DNA of 64,000 bases, taken from Bartonella koehlerae C-29. GTDB lineage: Bacteria; Pseudomonadota; Alphaproteobacteria; Rhizobiales; Rhizobiaceae. Shown piece after piece: positions 9,602-19,469 of the stretch. Within the stretch, counting starts at the first letter, position 1; each line of letters opens with the position of its first letter. The stretch lies in NCBI RefSeq assembly GCF_000706625.1, contig NZ_KL407334.1, positions 27,115-91,114 of the forward strand, in the 5' to 3' direction. Below the pieces are notes generated by a model. That model was not told the DNA's origin, searched no databases, and saw only the letters and a program-made list of their open reading frames with translations. Made by a program: the position numbers and the translations under genes.

Positions 9602-10940
9602 AAAATAATAATTTCCTTTATAGATAGCTGATGCGTTTTTGAGCAGCGCATTATTTTTCAGCGTTCATATCTTATTTTCTTGGTTTTGTGAACAAAAATT
9701 CAACAAAAAGGAAAAGGTTTTTCTTGTTATATTTGTTCCCTGACGCTCTCAAAAAAACTTTAACAAGTCTCTGTACATATCCTTTTAGCAGGTTGAACTA
9801 CACTCTCAAGGCATTCTTTAGGGCAAATTTCACTCTTCTTACTCTTTATCTCACCGACATCGTACCTGACCAAACTTCTCGTTTAGCGCACTCTCCAGCC
9901 TACTCTTTTTTCCTTCTTTCCGTTCTACTCTCCCCATAGTCACCACACCTCACTGATAACCAATCATCCTCCAACCTTCCAACAACAACCTCATCGCAAA
10001 CCGCACAATCCTCCTTGTCATCCGGCCCTTCACCCCACTCCCCATCTCATCCTTCAGCCTACTCTCTCTCCATCGGACACAATCACACCAATAACTCCCC
10101 TTCACATCCCTCTCATTTCTCCCTTCAAATGGCACACCATATCATTCTTTAGAACAATCTTTGCCCCATCTTTACAATACATTTGTGAGGACGAAGATCA
10201 TACACACTGTTTTCCATTTTTACAGATTTACGTTTTATCGTTTTTGTGATTACACGAAAAATAGTAAAGTAAGCTTATGATAAAAACACCGTTAGGATAC
10301 ATTTGAAAAACACTTAAAATAAGAAGAAAACACATGAAAGTGTACTCCTCTTATTCACTCATCCACTCCTTTCTTTTCCAGCTTGCTCTCAGCCTATAAG
10401 CAAACTTCCACGAACAATTACCCCACCAAAAACCACTCTCATGATTTAATTTTGAAAAGTCCTATTTCTTTTCATTGCAAGATAAAAAAGTAAATTTTAA
10501 CATGTCATTCAACTCTGCATTATGCAAAACTTTTTACGAACGAACAACTTCCCCACCGGCATCCAATTCCACCAGAAACAACCTCCTTCAACGCCGCTTC
10601 ACCAACAACCAACCCACAAACCTACAAGTACCAGCCGCCTCCTCATCCTTTAGCCCACTTTTTCACCTCGCTCACTACACCACCCTCCAACATCCTCTCT
10701 CCCTACCGGAAACGGCCTCACCGGCAACTCCTCTTCACCTCACTTTTCAATTTCCCCTTCAAAAAGCCATCCTCCCACACACCCTTTCCCATCTTTACAT
10801 CACACTTTTAAAAACACAGATCATACACAATTTTCCTATTTTTTTTATCTTTACGTTTTTACATTTTTACGAATTTACAGAAAAATATAAAAGAGTATAA
10901 AATGAAACACGATGATAAGTTTTTAAGTTTATCGATCAGA
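9602..10940. repeat. C/T-rich intergenic repeats ending in TTTACG-rich tails
   Basis: Two related blocks lie at about 9950-10270 and 10560-10900. Each is strongly C/T-rich on the plus strand, passes through cccttcaaa and ccatctttaca, then agatcatacaca, and ends in an AT-rich tail with tttacg. A third relative is at 36060-36440. Long frames through these blocks are products of the composition and are not called as genes. Confidence 0.55.
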
Positions 10941-10948
10941 GAACGCAC

Positions 10949-11200
10949 TTAATAGAAGCTATAGTATATTGATATTTTCTCTTTAAAAGCCAGTATTTTC
11001 ACAATAAAAATGCACACTATCCCCCGCATTAAAGTAATGCAACACATCGATTTATAATGATAAATCATCGTTTTGCTTATTGAATAAGATCCCTGAATAT
11101 CGTAAGGTTCTCTCATCTCAAATCCTTTTATAATCAATCGATTAAAATCACTTACTTGCATGTCATAAGCGGGGCTGGCGTGTGAATAAAAACTCTTCAA
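10949..11200 (-). other. Conserved segment divergent from an integrase fragment
   Basis: An 83-codon frame contains MREPYDIQGSYS. The same DNA, diverged, recurs on the plus strand near 45430-45510 and in degraded form near 48800-48880. Each time it points away from an integrase N-terminal remnant. It may once have been a regulatory gene divergent from the integrase. The present frame has no recognisable domain and may not be expressed. Confidence 0.35.
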
Positions 11201-11230
11201 GAAAAGAGGTAAAAATACTCCACCATCTCA

Positions 11231-11422
11231 ATGCAAGGACAATCGCAACATTTTGAGCTGACAAAGAGTTATGACAAAACTATCTTCCAATTTCATAAGC
11301 GTAAAAACGATAGTGAACAATGGCTTTTACAGTACCTCCTTCACAAACGCCTTCGTGAAATAGGCTTAGGAGCCTTGAAAAATGTTTCTTTAAAACAAGC
11401 GCGTGAATTGGCAACACAATAG
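11231..11422 (+). pseudogene. Tyrosine recombinase (integrase) N-terminal arm domain, truncated
   Basis: The 63-codon frame contains NDSEQWLLQYLLHKRLREIGLG followed by LKQARELA, read here in two parts. This is the layout of the arm-binding domain (DUF4102 type) at the start of phage and island integrases, where the LG...V.L..AR.LA string is diagnostic. Core-binding and catalytic domains are absent downstream. It is therefore a remnant, one of four in the window. Confidence 0.7.
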
Positions 11423-12430
11423 CATTTTATTCTTCGTGAGGAGCATACCCCCATTATACAATGCATAAACTTTTGCTATTTTAAAAGAAATAATTATATA
11501 GACTCTATAACCCCGTTTATGATGACATATTATCCAACTAAGAACTTTAAGAGTCTTCAAAAAAAAACAAGACGAATATCATCTTTGTTTTACCCTATTC
11601 TTAATCTTTATCTCACCCCTTAACATCTGCTCTGTCTTCCGTGGGGCATAACATCCATAGCCTTATCTCCAACTGCTTTATCACGATGCACAGCTTGTTT
11701 TGATAGAGCGCCCCTGTAAAATTATAGTGGAAGTGAAGAACAAAGGATAAGGTTAAAAGCATACTTGAACACTTTTCGCAAGTGCACTCCTACCCCCAAG
11801 CACCGCAATTTCTCATTCATTTACCATTTATTGCATTTTTATTCAAAACAATCGTGGCTGCTTTAATCAATGACGCATGGAGAATTGCGTTATTTTACAT
11901 CCATAATTTCAATCTACACTTCCTGCTTTATGCCTGGCAAAAACTTCACCATCCTTAACAGTCGCAAAGCTATGCATGTGGATGATTATGCCACATTGCA
12001 TAAATAGAAAAATCCTTTTGCCAATGCGTAACGCACATGATTATTTAAACAATCATCCCCCTCCTCAACATTGTTTAAGCATGCTTTGCACTCATAAAAC
12101 CCTCAAAATGCGGACCCTTATTTAACAGGGAAAATCCGTATGTATATCTGATCGCTACAGAGAAAAAATCTGCCTCACGACAAAACCGACAATCATTTAT
12201 AACACGAAAAACAATCCACCGACAAATAGACACGCTCCACTAAAAGCTTTTGGTAACCAACCATTCCTGTTTGACGCAAAAAATTCTTAAAATTAATCAA
12301 ATAAGCTGATAAATTATTGAGCCCACTTCAATCAAACGCACCCAATCAACCGCCTTTGCAAAAGCAAAGCAGTCTTGCCAGAAGATCAAAAACTGGAGAG
12401 CTTTGCTCTCAAAAGCTTTTGCAAAAAAGA
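11423..12430. other. Gene-free decayed stretch
   Basis: About 1 kb without a credible coding frame. Short frames are broken every few dozen codons and no RNA gene was recognised. Confidence 0.5.
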
Positions 12431-12431
12431 A

Positions 12432-12459
12432 GCGGCACAGTTAAAAATGCCGCCTTTTT
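12432..12459. terminator. GC-rich hairpin, possible bidirectional terminator
   Basis: A stem GCGGCA / TGCCGC with a ten-base loop is followed by CTTTTTAG on the plus strand. It is also flanked by a T-rich tract when read on the minus strand. It lies below the dsbB terminator. Confidence 0.55.
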
Positions 12460-12495
12460 AGTTATAACATTCAAGATATACAGATAGAAAATTTA

Positions 12496-12520
12496 TTGAA
12501 AAACCTCTTTAATGAAGAGG
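12496..12520 (-). terminator. Rho-independent terminator of the DsbB/DUF5993 pair
   Basis: Read on the minus strand, CCTCTT-CATTA-AAGAGG is followed by TTTTTC, eight bases after the dsbB stop codon. Confidence 0.6.
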
Positions 12521-12527
12521 AAAAAAA

Positions 12528-13091
12528 CTAATAGGATAACAGCTCATATCTTACGGGATCATCGGCACACTGCCCAACTCCACATTCAAGCACAGTAGAA
12601 ACCAAGTTTGCTGCAATTAAAAACACAAAGAGAGCACTTGCCATTTTACTGAGTAAAGGGAAAGGAGCAAATACTTTGAATTTGTACGACAGTTCACTTA
12701 AAATCATGAGGAAAGCAACTGCAAAAATACAGAGCACAGCAATAATAAATGCCCAAGTATAAAAATGCAGTCCAAAGAACGTTGAACCATATCCAAGATC
12801 ATCTGGTGTGATATGTAAAAATACCTGACGTGCAGCAACAATACTGGTTACCATACAACCAAGAATAACCATACCATAATGGGTATTTTTAACCTTATAA
12901 TGGATATTGAGAAGGAAGCCACATCCTGCCAGCATCAACCCCACGCGCTGAAGAAGACAAAGAGGGCATGGTAATTCAAACTTCACCAGTTGATAATAGA
13001 AAGCCACCAACAGGACAGCAGAAAGCCCTAATAATCCTAATGTGTTCATAAATATGATAAAATGATGATTTTTTTGTTGAACATTTTCCAT
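12528..13091 (-). CDS. Disulfide bond formation protein DsbB family
   Basis: The 187-residue integral membrane protein has four predicted helices. The DsbB redox motif CPLCLLQR lies just after the first helix, near residues 42-49, and a second cysteine pair lies near the C-terminus (ECGVGQCADD). DsbB reoxidises the periplasmic thiol oxidase DsbA and passes electrons to quinone. This copy is a divergent type distinct from the second DsbB at 50669. It is preceded by a 50-residue membrane protein of the DUF5993 type, ten bases upstream, a pairing seen in other proteobacteria. The specific partner thiol oxidase is unknown. Confidence 0.88.
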   Translation of the reverse strand: MENVQQKNHHFIIFMNTLGLLGLSAVLLVAFYYQLVKFELPCPLCLLQRVGLMLAGCGFLLNIHYKVKNTHYGMVILGCMVTSIVAARQVFLHITPDDLGYGSTFFGLHFYTWAFIIAVLCIFAVAFLMILSELSYKFKVFAPFPLLSKMASALFVFLIAANLVSTVLECGVGQCADDPVRYELLSY

Positions 13092-13101
13092 GGTTATTAT
13101 C

Positions 13102-13254
13102 TCAAAAAGACAGATTTAAAGTAGAAGTTGCATGATGATTAAAAGTGAGAAGAATAACAACCAAGAGAATTGCCCATAAGGCGTAACTTATGTTTTTTTT
13201 GCCATACACAGTCGTTATTGCTGTACTTAAAGCGAGTAAAAACGGAACAAACAT
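13102..13254 (-). CDS. DUF5993-like small membrane protein
   Basis: A 50-residue frame (MFVPFLLALSTAITTVYG...) starts at an ATG with AAAGGAGA seven bases upstream, the best ribosome site in this area. It has two hydrophobic segments separated by GKKN and ends in a short polar tail with HHATSTLNLSF. The plan (two short helices and a terminal His-His followed by T..LNL.F) matches the DUF5993 proteins encoded next to DsbB homologues. Tight spacing to the dsbB gene indicates one operon. Its role is unknown; assisting the adjacent DsbB is an inference. Confidence 0.75.
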   Translation of the reverse strand: MFVPFLLALSTAITTVYGKKNISYALWAILLVVILLTFNHHATSTLNLSF

Positions 13255-14177
13255 CTAAAGTCTCCTTTCTTATGTAACGTGCAACATATCGCACAATTGT
13301 GCTAAAAAATGGAGATAATATATTAATTATTCACAATTCATTACAAGTTATTACAATTCACAATTATATTGTGTTCTCTATATGATTATAGACAAGGACA
13401 ATGAAACAGAGAGACTGCTAAAAGTGAATTTCAAAACAAAGCATCTCAGCATGTGCTGGCTTTTTCATGAAGCAAAAGAACGTATTCAGCCTAACCATAG
13501 AAGAATCATCTGAACGACAAAAATCATCATTCACTAAATATTGAGATTTTCATATCTTTCTTTTCACAACATACTCTTTCTTATTTTTGCAACAAAATTC
13601 TCCTTCTCGCCAACTAAGCGGTGGTTTAAATTGTAATACAATGTGCCAATTTTCTGCCCTTTTAGCAAATAAAAAATGCTGAGAATTTCTAAAGGTCTCA
13701 CAAAAAGGTGGGTTTATGCCTCTAAAATCTCTCAGAGGAAAAGAATTAGAATGAATCTCCAAGAAAAATGAGGAATGCATTAGGAGAAAAACGATTTGCG
13801 TCAAGAAAGAAGGAGATGTTTTACCCACGTAACCTTAACAGCTGTTCAATTTTCACCCTCCACTTCTCACCCTCTGCCTCTCATCTCTCATTAAAAAATT
13901 GTACGTTCAAAAAAGCTATCTTAATTTTTATTGTAAATCCCCTGAAATTACTTTACGATTTTAAAAATGTTTGGTCGAATACGCAACAACCAACAGAGAA
14001 CTGAAAGCCCGAAACCCTAGCGTAAAAATGAACCCACTCTGTGGATGTCTCGGGATTCCGGGATTTTTTGCTATATCCAGGTACTTCTCAGCACTAAAAG
14101 CAAAAAAACTGACTCGAACTCAGTATTTTGACTCCCAGAATACTAATGCGAGAGCACTCGCAACCGGCTGGGATCAA
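13255..14177. other. Upstream region of DUF5993/dsbB and decayed DNA
   Basis: Between 13316 and 13380 there are repeated attcacaatt / ttacaa motifs that could be a promoter-operator area for the minus-strand pair. From 13971 an open frame runs in phase into the HTH gene at 14178. It has no ribosome site and no domain, so it is not treated as coding. Confidence 0.4.
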
Positions 14178-14549
14178 ATGCAAACTAGCAATCTTCATCA
14201 AGAAAAAAATCCTCATAACGACATTTTTGTTGGCAAAAAAATTCGCTTTAGAAGAAAAATGCTGAAAATGTCTCAAAAAACATTAGCTGATCACTTTAAG
14301 GTAAGCCATCAACAAATTCAAAAATATAAAACAGGATTAAATCGTGTGAGCGCAGAGCGTTTAAAGGAAATTGCTAATATATTGAATATTCCTATTGCCT
14401 TTTTTTATACGGATCTCTTAACACAACAAGAGCACTCCACCCAGCATGATGAAATCGCCTCAAACAGAGAGGAATACTTCCTTTTTAAAAATTTTAGAGA
14501 ACTCAAACCTAAAAAACAGAAGGCAATTTTACAATTGATTTCTGATTAA
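14178..14549 (+). CDS. XRE-family helix-turn-helix regulator
   Basis: A 123-residue protein starting MQTSNLHQEK. Residues about 15-70 form an HTH_XRE domain: IRFRRKMLKMSQKTLADHF, then VSHQQIQKYKTG, then RLKEIANILNIPI. The C-terminal part has FKNFRELKPKKQKAIL, typical of phage-type repressors of alphaproteobacteria. The chosen ATG has GGGAT upstream and begins where the family normally begins. It lies 150 bp upstream of a decayed hipA, so it might be the antitoxin (HipB-like) survivor. Its close relatives also occur as stand-alone phage regulators. Confidence 0.8.
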   Translation: MQTSNLHQEKNPHNDIFVGKKIRFRRKMLKMSQKTLADHFKVSHQQIQKYKTGLNRVSAERLKEIANILNIPIAFFYTDLLTQQEHSTQHDEIASNREEYFLFKNFRELKPKKQKAILQLISD

Positions 14550-14702
14550 AATAAAATCACTTTTCCTTCATTAACCTTTCACAGAATCATTATAATGGCG
14601 GATTAAAAACTGTAAAAACATCACCAAGAGTGAAAAATTTTACTTAAGCCGCGTCAATTTCTTAACAAGTACCCGAAGTACATTTACATTTTGTGAATAA
14701 CA

Positions 14703-15302
14703 CACCTTACTATCTTATTAGCATATATGATCGTCAAATAGCCGCTAATAGAACGGTCTTGCGTATTCATCACGAGGATTTTTTTTAAGCACTTAGTATT
14801 GCTCCAGAGCTTAAATATGAACGTGAAAGAGACCCCAATATTCCCGCGTGTCAGGCTATTCAGGCTATTATTTCTCAACGTACGGTGCATCTTGCTGTCG
14901 ATCAACTAAATTTTTAAAATATAGTTATTTTTAATTTTTTAGTTACTAATGCTGATGTTCAGGGCAAAAATTTTTCCCTCCTTTATAGACAAAAAAACAA
15001 AGTTTTCTCCTGCATATGATTTATTAATATAGCTATTTATCCAGATTTATCTCAGAAAATGGCTATAAAAATAGGAGGAGAGTATATGCCGAAAATACAT
15101 ATTTACGTCATTTTATAAAATGGTTGCTAATACAAAAGAATCTTAATTATCTTTGGAAAAGCAAATAAAAAGAATGATTGTTTCAATTAATGATAAGGCA
15201 ATAAAATTAAAAAAAGAACTTAAGATGCAAGATTTGAATTCTGAAGTTTTTAGTGCAATTATGAATATTATTCAAAAACGTTCTCAACATTTAAAATTTT
15301 AA
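14703..15302 (+). pseudogene. hipA: HipA-type serine/threonine kinase toxin, decayed
   Basis: A C-terminal HipA sequence can be followed through stops and two frameshifts. In order: YYLISIYDRQIA, VLRIHHEDFF then a stop, APELKYERERDPN, FNFLVTNADVQGKNFSLLY (the catalytic NADxHxKN block with His changed to Gln), FSPAYDLL, YPDLSQKMAIKIGGEY, and a C-terminal helix ending QKRSQHLKF. HipA phosphorylates glutamyl-tRNA synthetase in E. coli. The N-terminal half is gone. The gene cannot make an active kinase. Confidence 0.82.
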
Positions 15303-15656
15303 GCTTTTCTCTTTCCACTTTATGTCATGATAGACAATTCAATCATGAAAAATTGTTTGTTTTTAGCTTACTTTAGCTTAAAAGAAGCTTCGCTAAAAGC
15401 TATTAAAAAGAGCTAAGAGACAAAAAAGTCCCTTTCTGACTTTTTTCACCCAAAAGAAGAGCTCTTACTTGACCACTTTGACACCATATTACCTGTTATC
15501 GTAGCTGATATATCTAGGACATATCCAGAAAACGCACCAACCAATCTGCTTTTCCAAGACTAAACTGCTAAAACAAGGGCGTTTCTTTGCAAGAAAGTGA
15601 ATCTCGTACAACAAGATACACTTTCTTCATCAAGAGTCGTTCTCTCTTTACTACTT
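15303..15656. other. Gene-free gap
   Basis: Nothing recognisable is seen apart from short broken frames. Confidence 0.4.
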
Positions 15657-16001
15657 TTAATTAATAGAGCATAACATCCATTTTTGGCCACTATATTCCT
15701 TCGGGTCAAGATCCATACAACCATTCCTCATTCCCATAGCCCTAAGAATTGCATGGTACTTCTTTTGAATTTTAAATTTGTCATTGTTATATGTAAAGAG
15801 ATTCTTTCTTTCAGGAACAATGATTTCTTGAAGAATCTTTTTCTCTCTGTCTCCAAAACCATTTTTTGTTACAAGTTGCCCGACTATCGCATCACTCTTA
15901 GTTCCCCAGCTATTTCCCACCGGCAGAGCATTAGCCGTTACCGGAGATAATACTGAAGAAAAGATAGAAAACAAAGCTGCAGTTAAAACAATACGTTTCA
16001 T
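15657..16001 (-). CDS. Small secreted protein of unknown function
   Basis: The 114-residue product has a clear Sec signal peptide: MKR, a hydrophobic core (IVLTAALFSIFSSVL) and a cleavage site after TANA. The mature part is about 90 residues, basic, with two cysteines near the end (NGCMDLD and MLCSIN) that could form a disulfide bond in the periplasm. I recognise no family. It stands alone in a gene-poor stretch. Upstream lies an AT-rich region with repeated gttata and cacattttg motifs, perhaps its promoter. The intact frame with a signal peptide argues that it is real. Confidence 0.65.
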   Translation of the reverse strand: MKRIVLTAALFSIFSSVLSPVTANALPVGNSWGTKSDAIVGQLVTKNGFGDREKKILQEIIVPERKNLFTYNNDKFKIQKKYHAILRAMGMRNGCMDLDPKEYSGQKWMLCSIN

Positions 16002-16341
16002 GAGATAAATTCCCTTATTAATAATTAAATTTATAAATGATTTCTGCTATGAAATAAAGCAGTGCACATTTTGTGTTATAAACATTTTTGTTATTTTTTT
16101 GTTATACACATTTTGGTTATAATTGTCAACTTTATATTCTGCTTATACCTTTCAGCCTCTCACCGTCCCCTTATTACACCTCTTCTGCTTATATTCCATT
16201 TATCATTGTCGATTTGTAAGATACGGCATCTCGTTTAACTAGCTATAACTACCAGTCAGTCTGATTTCGTCATCATTTCAATGAAGGAACAGCAATAAAA
16301 TGTTTTGGTCATCATTGATGATTATTAAAGAAATTCATTGA

Positions 16342-16626
16342 AACATAAAAGCTGTACGCCGTTCTATCACTCACGCTGTTTTATTTATTCAGTCTAAAGT
16401 TGTTGCCAAATCTAGAGCTTCTCACTTTGTCTCATCTCAGTTTAGAAAAAATCACCAAATTGATACCTTTGAAACTGAAATCAACGAATGTGATGCATTC
16501 TCAGCGATTTTTGCAGCTGGAGATTTTCATTGTGACCTCAATATAAAGGAAATCAATGACCTCAACGCTGTAATGAGTAATTTTGAAGCATTCGCTGCAG
16601 AAGTTATTAAAAAAACTGAGAGATAA
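16342..16626 (+). pseudogene. Open remnant without start codon
   Basis: A 94-codon frame stays open between a TGA and the TAA at 16624, with protein-like composition (FRKNHQIDTFETEINECDAF, then AVMSNFEAFAAEVIKK). It lacks any start codon in its first three quarters. No family was recognised. It lies between decayed toxin-antitoxin genes and is probably the tail of a broken gene. Confidence 0.4.
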
Positions 16627-16948
16627 GCAGACAAAGAAAGAAATAACGTCATGCGTTAACACTTAAGAACACTCTTTCTATGCTTTGTTGAATCAAGATT
16701 GCATAGAAAGACTGAACAATGGACATACAGAAAAAACTATTAAACCAAAATCAAAAAATGAAACAATTCTTTAGTTTCAATCAGAACTAAATCAATTTTT
16801 GAAAAATTTAAAAACGTCAAAATTTTCAAATAAATTTACTTAACAAAACTAAAGAGACAAAGGCATTCTTAAAAAACCTCATTTTTGTAGCTCAATTAAG
16901 CCATATGATAAAAAGGTCATCAAAGGAGGTTTACTATAGAATATAGCA

Positions 16949-17211
16949 ATGGCTTCAAAAGATGTTGTATGAATACGCATAGACAAAAATTAAAAAAAGA
17001 AGCACATGAAAAAATATAAAATGCTCTAGAACTTACAGTGTCTGATTTTAGAGGGATTGCTCTCACTAAAGTTGTTAGTGAAAAAGAATTGCCGTTTGAA
17101 ATGCATATTCCTAATACAGAAACGCTTAAAACTTTTGAAAAAACGAACAAAGGTGAAGATATTTTTTACGCACAAGATATGAAAGACTTGTTTAAACAAA
17201 TCGATATTTAA
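16949..17211 (+). pseudogene. dinJ: RelB/DinJ-type antitoxin, decayed
   Basis: A strong AAAGGAGG site precedes ATG at 16949, reading MASKDVV then an in-frame TGA. After a frameshift near 16987 and a further TAA, the frame reads NALELTVSDFRGIALTKVV and LPFEMHIPNTETL. This is the RelB/DinJ antitoxin layout: a ribbon-helix-helix N-terminus and the conserved LPFE..IPN.ET. It ends two bases before the toxin start. The point changes (for example CGA to TGA) suggest recent inactivation. Confidence 0.8.
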
Positions 17212-17213
17212 TT

Positions 17214-17472
17214 ATGCGTTCAGTTAGCTATTCTGGTAAGTTTAAAAAGAGCGAAAAAATGCGGAGAAGATATGTATAAATTAACAGAGGTTATGCAACT
17301 TCTGATCAATAAGAAGAAATTACCAGGCATCTTAAAAGATTATGCTTTGCAAGGGAACTGGAAAGCATGTTGTGATCTTCATAAAGAACCAGATTGGTTG
17401 TTAATTGATAGTGTGAATGATAAACATGTTCATTGTGATAGAACAGGAACACGTTCTGATTTATTTAAATGA
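17214..17472 (+). pseudogene. yafQ: YafQ-type mRNA interferase toxin, frameshifted
   Basis: From ATG 17214 the frame reads MRSVSYSGKFKKSEK. It then needs a shift at a run of six A (about 17247-17252) to continue as CGEDMYKLTEVMQLLI, then KDYALQGNWKACCDLH, EPDWLLIDS and DRTGTRSDLF. This is the RelE/YafQ fold with its HxEPDWLLIY-like block and terminal RTGtHSDLF. The catalytic histidines are partly changed (THSDLF reads TRSDLF). The downstream part alone is open from 17272. Confidence 0.82.
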
Positions 17473-17870
17473 ATTTAATCTAATCCCTGTAAAATAAACA
17501 TTGATTCATTAACGATGATAATTGTGTGTGTTTTAAGCTTGCTTTCTCTTGTATAGGTTGATCACTACAGCGCTATATGACGGCGCGTTCCCTTCCCTAT
17601 ACATCGCTTTACTTGTAAAATGACAGGCTTTCCGTCTCTCAAACTTTCTGACCTTTCATCAAAATTATGACATCATAACCTGCGTTTTTTGAGGAAACTA
17701 ATAAACCTTGGTTTTAAGGTCAAAGAAACCCTTACAGGGCACCTTATAACGTCATTGACTCCATAATCAAACAACTTATTTTGTCCTTCACACACGAATC
17801 CAAAATCATGATTATCAGTGGGAGCTAATAATGGCACCTTAAGAAAGGATTATAATATGGTATAAAGATA
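17473..17870. other. Gene-free gap
   Basis: Decayed sequence; no gene, RNA or clear signal identified. Confidence 0.4.
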
Positions 17871-18155
17871 CTAGCGTAAACGCGTAGAAAGTGGATCTAT
17901 CTTAGGTTGTTTACGTTTTAAAGCTTTCGATAAATCATAATTTGTTTGCATAATTAGCCAAGCACGTGCTGTACTTACACCAGCCATTTCAAGCCGAATA
18001 GAGAGATTAGTACTAATAGCGGCTTTTCCATTTAAAACTCTAGAAAATGCGAAACGCGACATACCAAGACGTGTAACCGCTTCATTAACAAACAAACCAA
18101 ATTCTTTAATCACATCTTCACGCAATAATTCACCGAGATGTAGAGGATTTTTTCT
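17871..18155 (-). pseudogene. higA: HigA-type antitoxin with lost start
   Basis: The frame reads NPLHLGELLREDVIKEFGL, then RLGMSRFAFSRVLNGKAAI, RLEMAGVSTARAWLIMQ and NYDLSKAL. This is the HigA/VapI layout: 'hPGe.Lre', an HTH_XRE domain, and 'W..lQ..yDL'. A stop codon lies just before the conserved start and no ATG is available, only a TTG at 18125. The protein is either N-terminally trimmed (84 residues) or dead. It follows the broken higB on the same strand, as in intact higBA operons. Confidence 0.75.
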
Positions 18156-18161
18156 TATTGT

Positions 18162-18427
18162 TTAGCAATCTTTTTTAGTGATAATTATGCCATCAAAGCA
18201 GAACATTATGCGACAATTTCCATTTACAGTAATTGACCAATAACCCTTGAGATCACCCTTTAGCGAATGGAGACGAAAAGATAGATAATTTAAATCATTT
18301 TATTATATAACGACTTCAATAGCAGAGAGAATACGCTTGAGTTTTTCAGCATGTGCAGCTGTAATCTCTTCGATAGTACCAATTTATAGAAGGCTTTAAA
18401 TCTTTTATGTTTAAAGCTTATAATCAT
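18162..18427 (-). pseudogene. higB: HigB-type toxin, decayed
   Basis: ATG at 18427 opens MIISFKHKRFKAFYK. After a frameshift the other frame continues ITAAHAEKLKRILSAIEVV, two stops, then DLNYLSFRLHSLKGDLKGYW and SITVNGNCRIMFCFDG. The LHPLKGDLKG.W.i.V.gNwRi.F block is diagnostic of HigB ribonuclease toxins of the RelE superfamily. With a frameshift and tandem stops it cannot be made. Confidence 0.82.
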
Positions 18428-19469
18428 GATTTATCGTATATTGATACAAGAAAAATATTCATTTTTAATCTAAAATATCATAAATCCTAATAATAAAATC
18501 GCATCTTTCTATGCTACGTCTTTTTTCTATTTAAAAGCAGTCGCTCCCCGTGCCCGTTATTTACGCTGCTGTAGCGACAATATCTACAATGTTAGTGCCA
18601 TTAATAAACCTCAAACGTTGTATGAGCAAATTCTATACTTGTTAATTTTGCATTCCCATATATTTTCTCTTAAACCTTTACATAACCAGAAAGTTTAGCA
18701 TTATCATAAACAGAGTCATAGATTCTTGCGTAGCCACTCACTGTAGCATTACCATCAACACTAACCTCTCCGATAAACCATAGCATTCTCCCCAACCCAA
18801 CAATCACCATAATGTTCTAAATTTTCTACCTTATGTATAAAATAAATTGGAAAACACAGATTAATTTAACTTAACGTATAGGTATTTTTCTAAACCTCTT
18901 CTGTTAATCTCAGTTGTTTTTTGCCATTCTATTTCCTTTTATTTTGAACAATTAACGTTTTCAAAAATTAAGGTTTAACTCTATTGATAAAGAAAAAAGT
19001 TAAAAATATTCAAAAGTAAAGCTCTTTCAGTATTGTTTTTTCGATCTAATACATGAAGTGTCAACGAGAAGCTTGCCAATAAAAACAAAATTGCGATGAA
19101 TAAAATAGCAAATTTTACAAGTTGTTTAGCAATTATCTTGGCGTTTTTTCATTCAGCCAAATCACGCAAAATAAAACACTGCACAACGAGCAGAGCATTC
19201 GCAATCCATTTATCTTTAAATATCCAAGCTCATAGAAGTAATTCATAGCTTTATAAACGAGCTGTTTTCAATATTTTACAGGTCCTCATATTTACCATGA
19301 ATCCCCCTTATTGTTTACTGTATCTTACATTCTATAGCCCACCTTAAAAAGGAAAGTGAAATTGAAAAAAACTGTTGTTCTGTCATCAATTAACTTTGCA
19401 AAAGCCTGTAAGGCTCTTAAAGAGTAAGGAGAGAGAATCGCCTTGAACGTTTGAAAAGGATGTAGAACG
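18428..19469. other. Decayed stretch with a hexapeptide-like repeat remnant (minus strand)
   Basis: On the minus strand near 18690-18850 a broken frame reads NLEHYGDCWVGENAMV and then DGNATVSGYARIYDSV and NAKLSGYVKV. These are tandem five- to six-residue turns of the NAxVxGxA type seen in phage-associated beta-helix proteins. Stops and shifts interrupt it. Nothing else was recognised in this kilobase. Confidence 0.5.

Noticed and set aside
10475..10900. 141-codon plus-strand frame
   Set aside because: Open because of C/T-rich composition; no ribosome site or domain.
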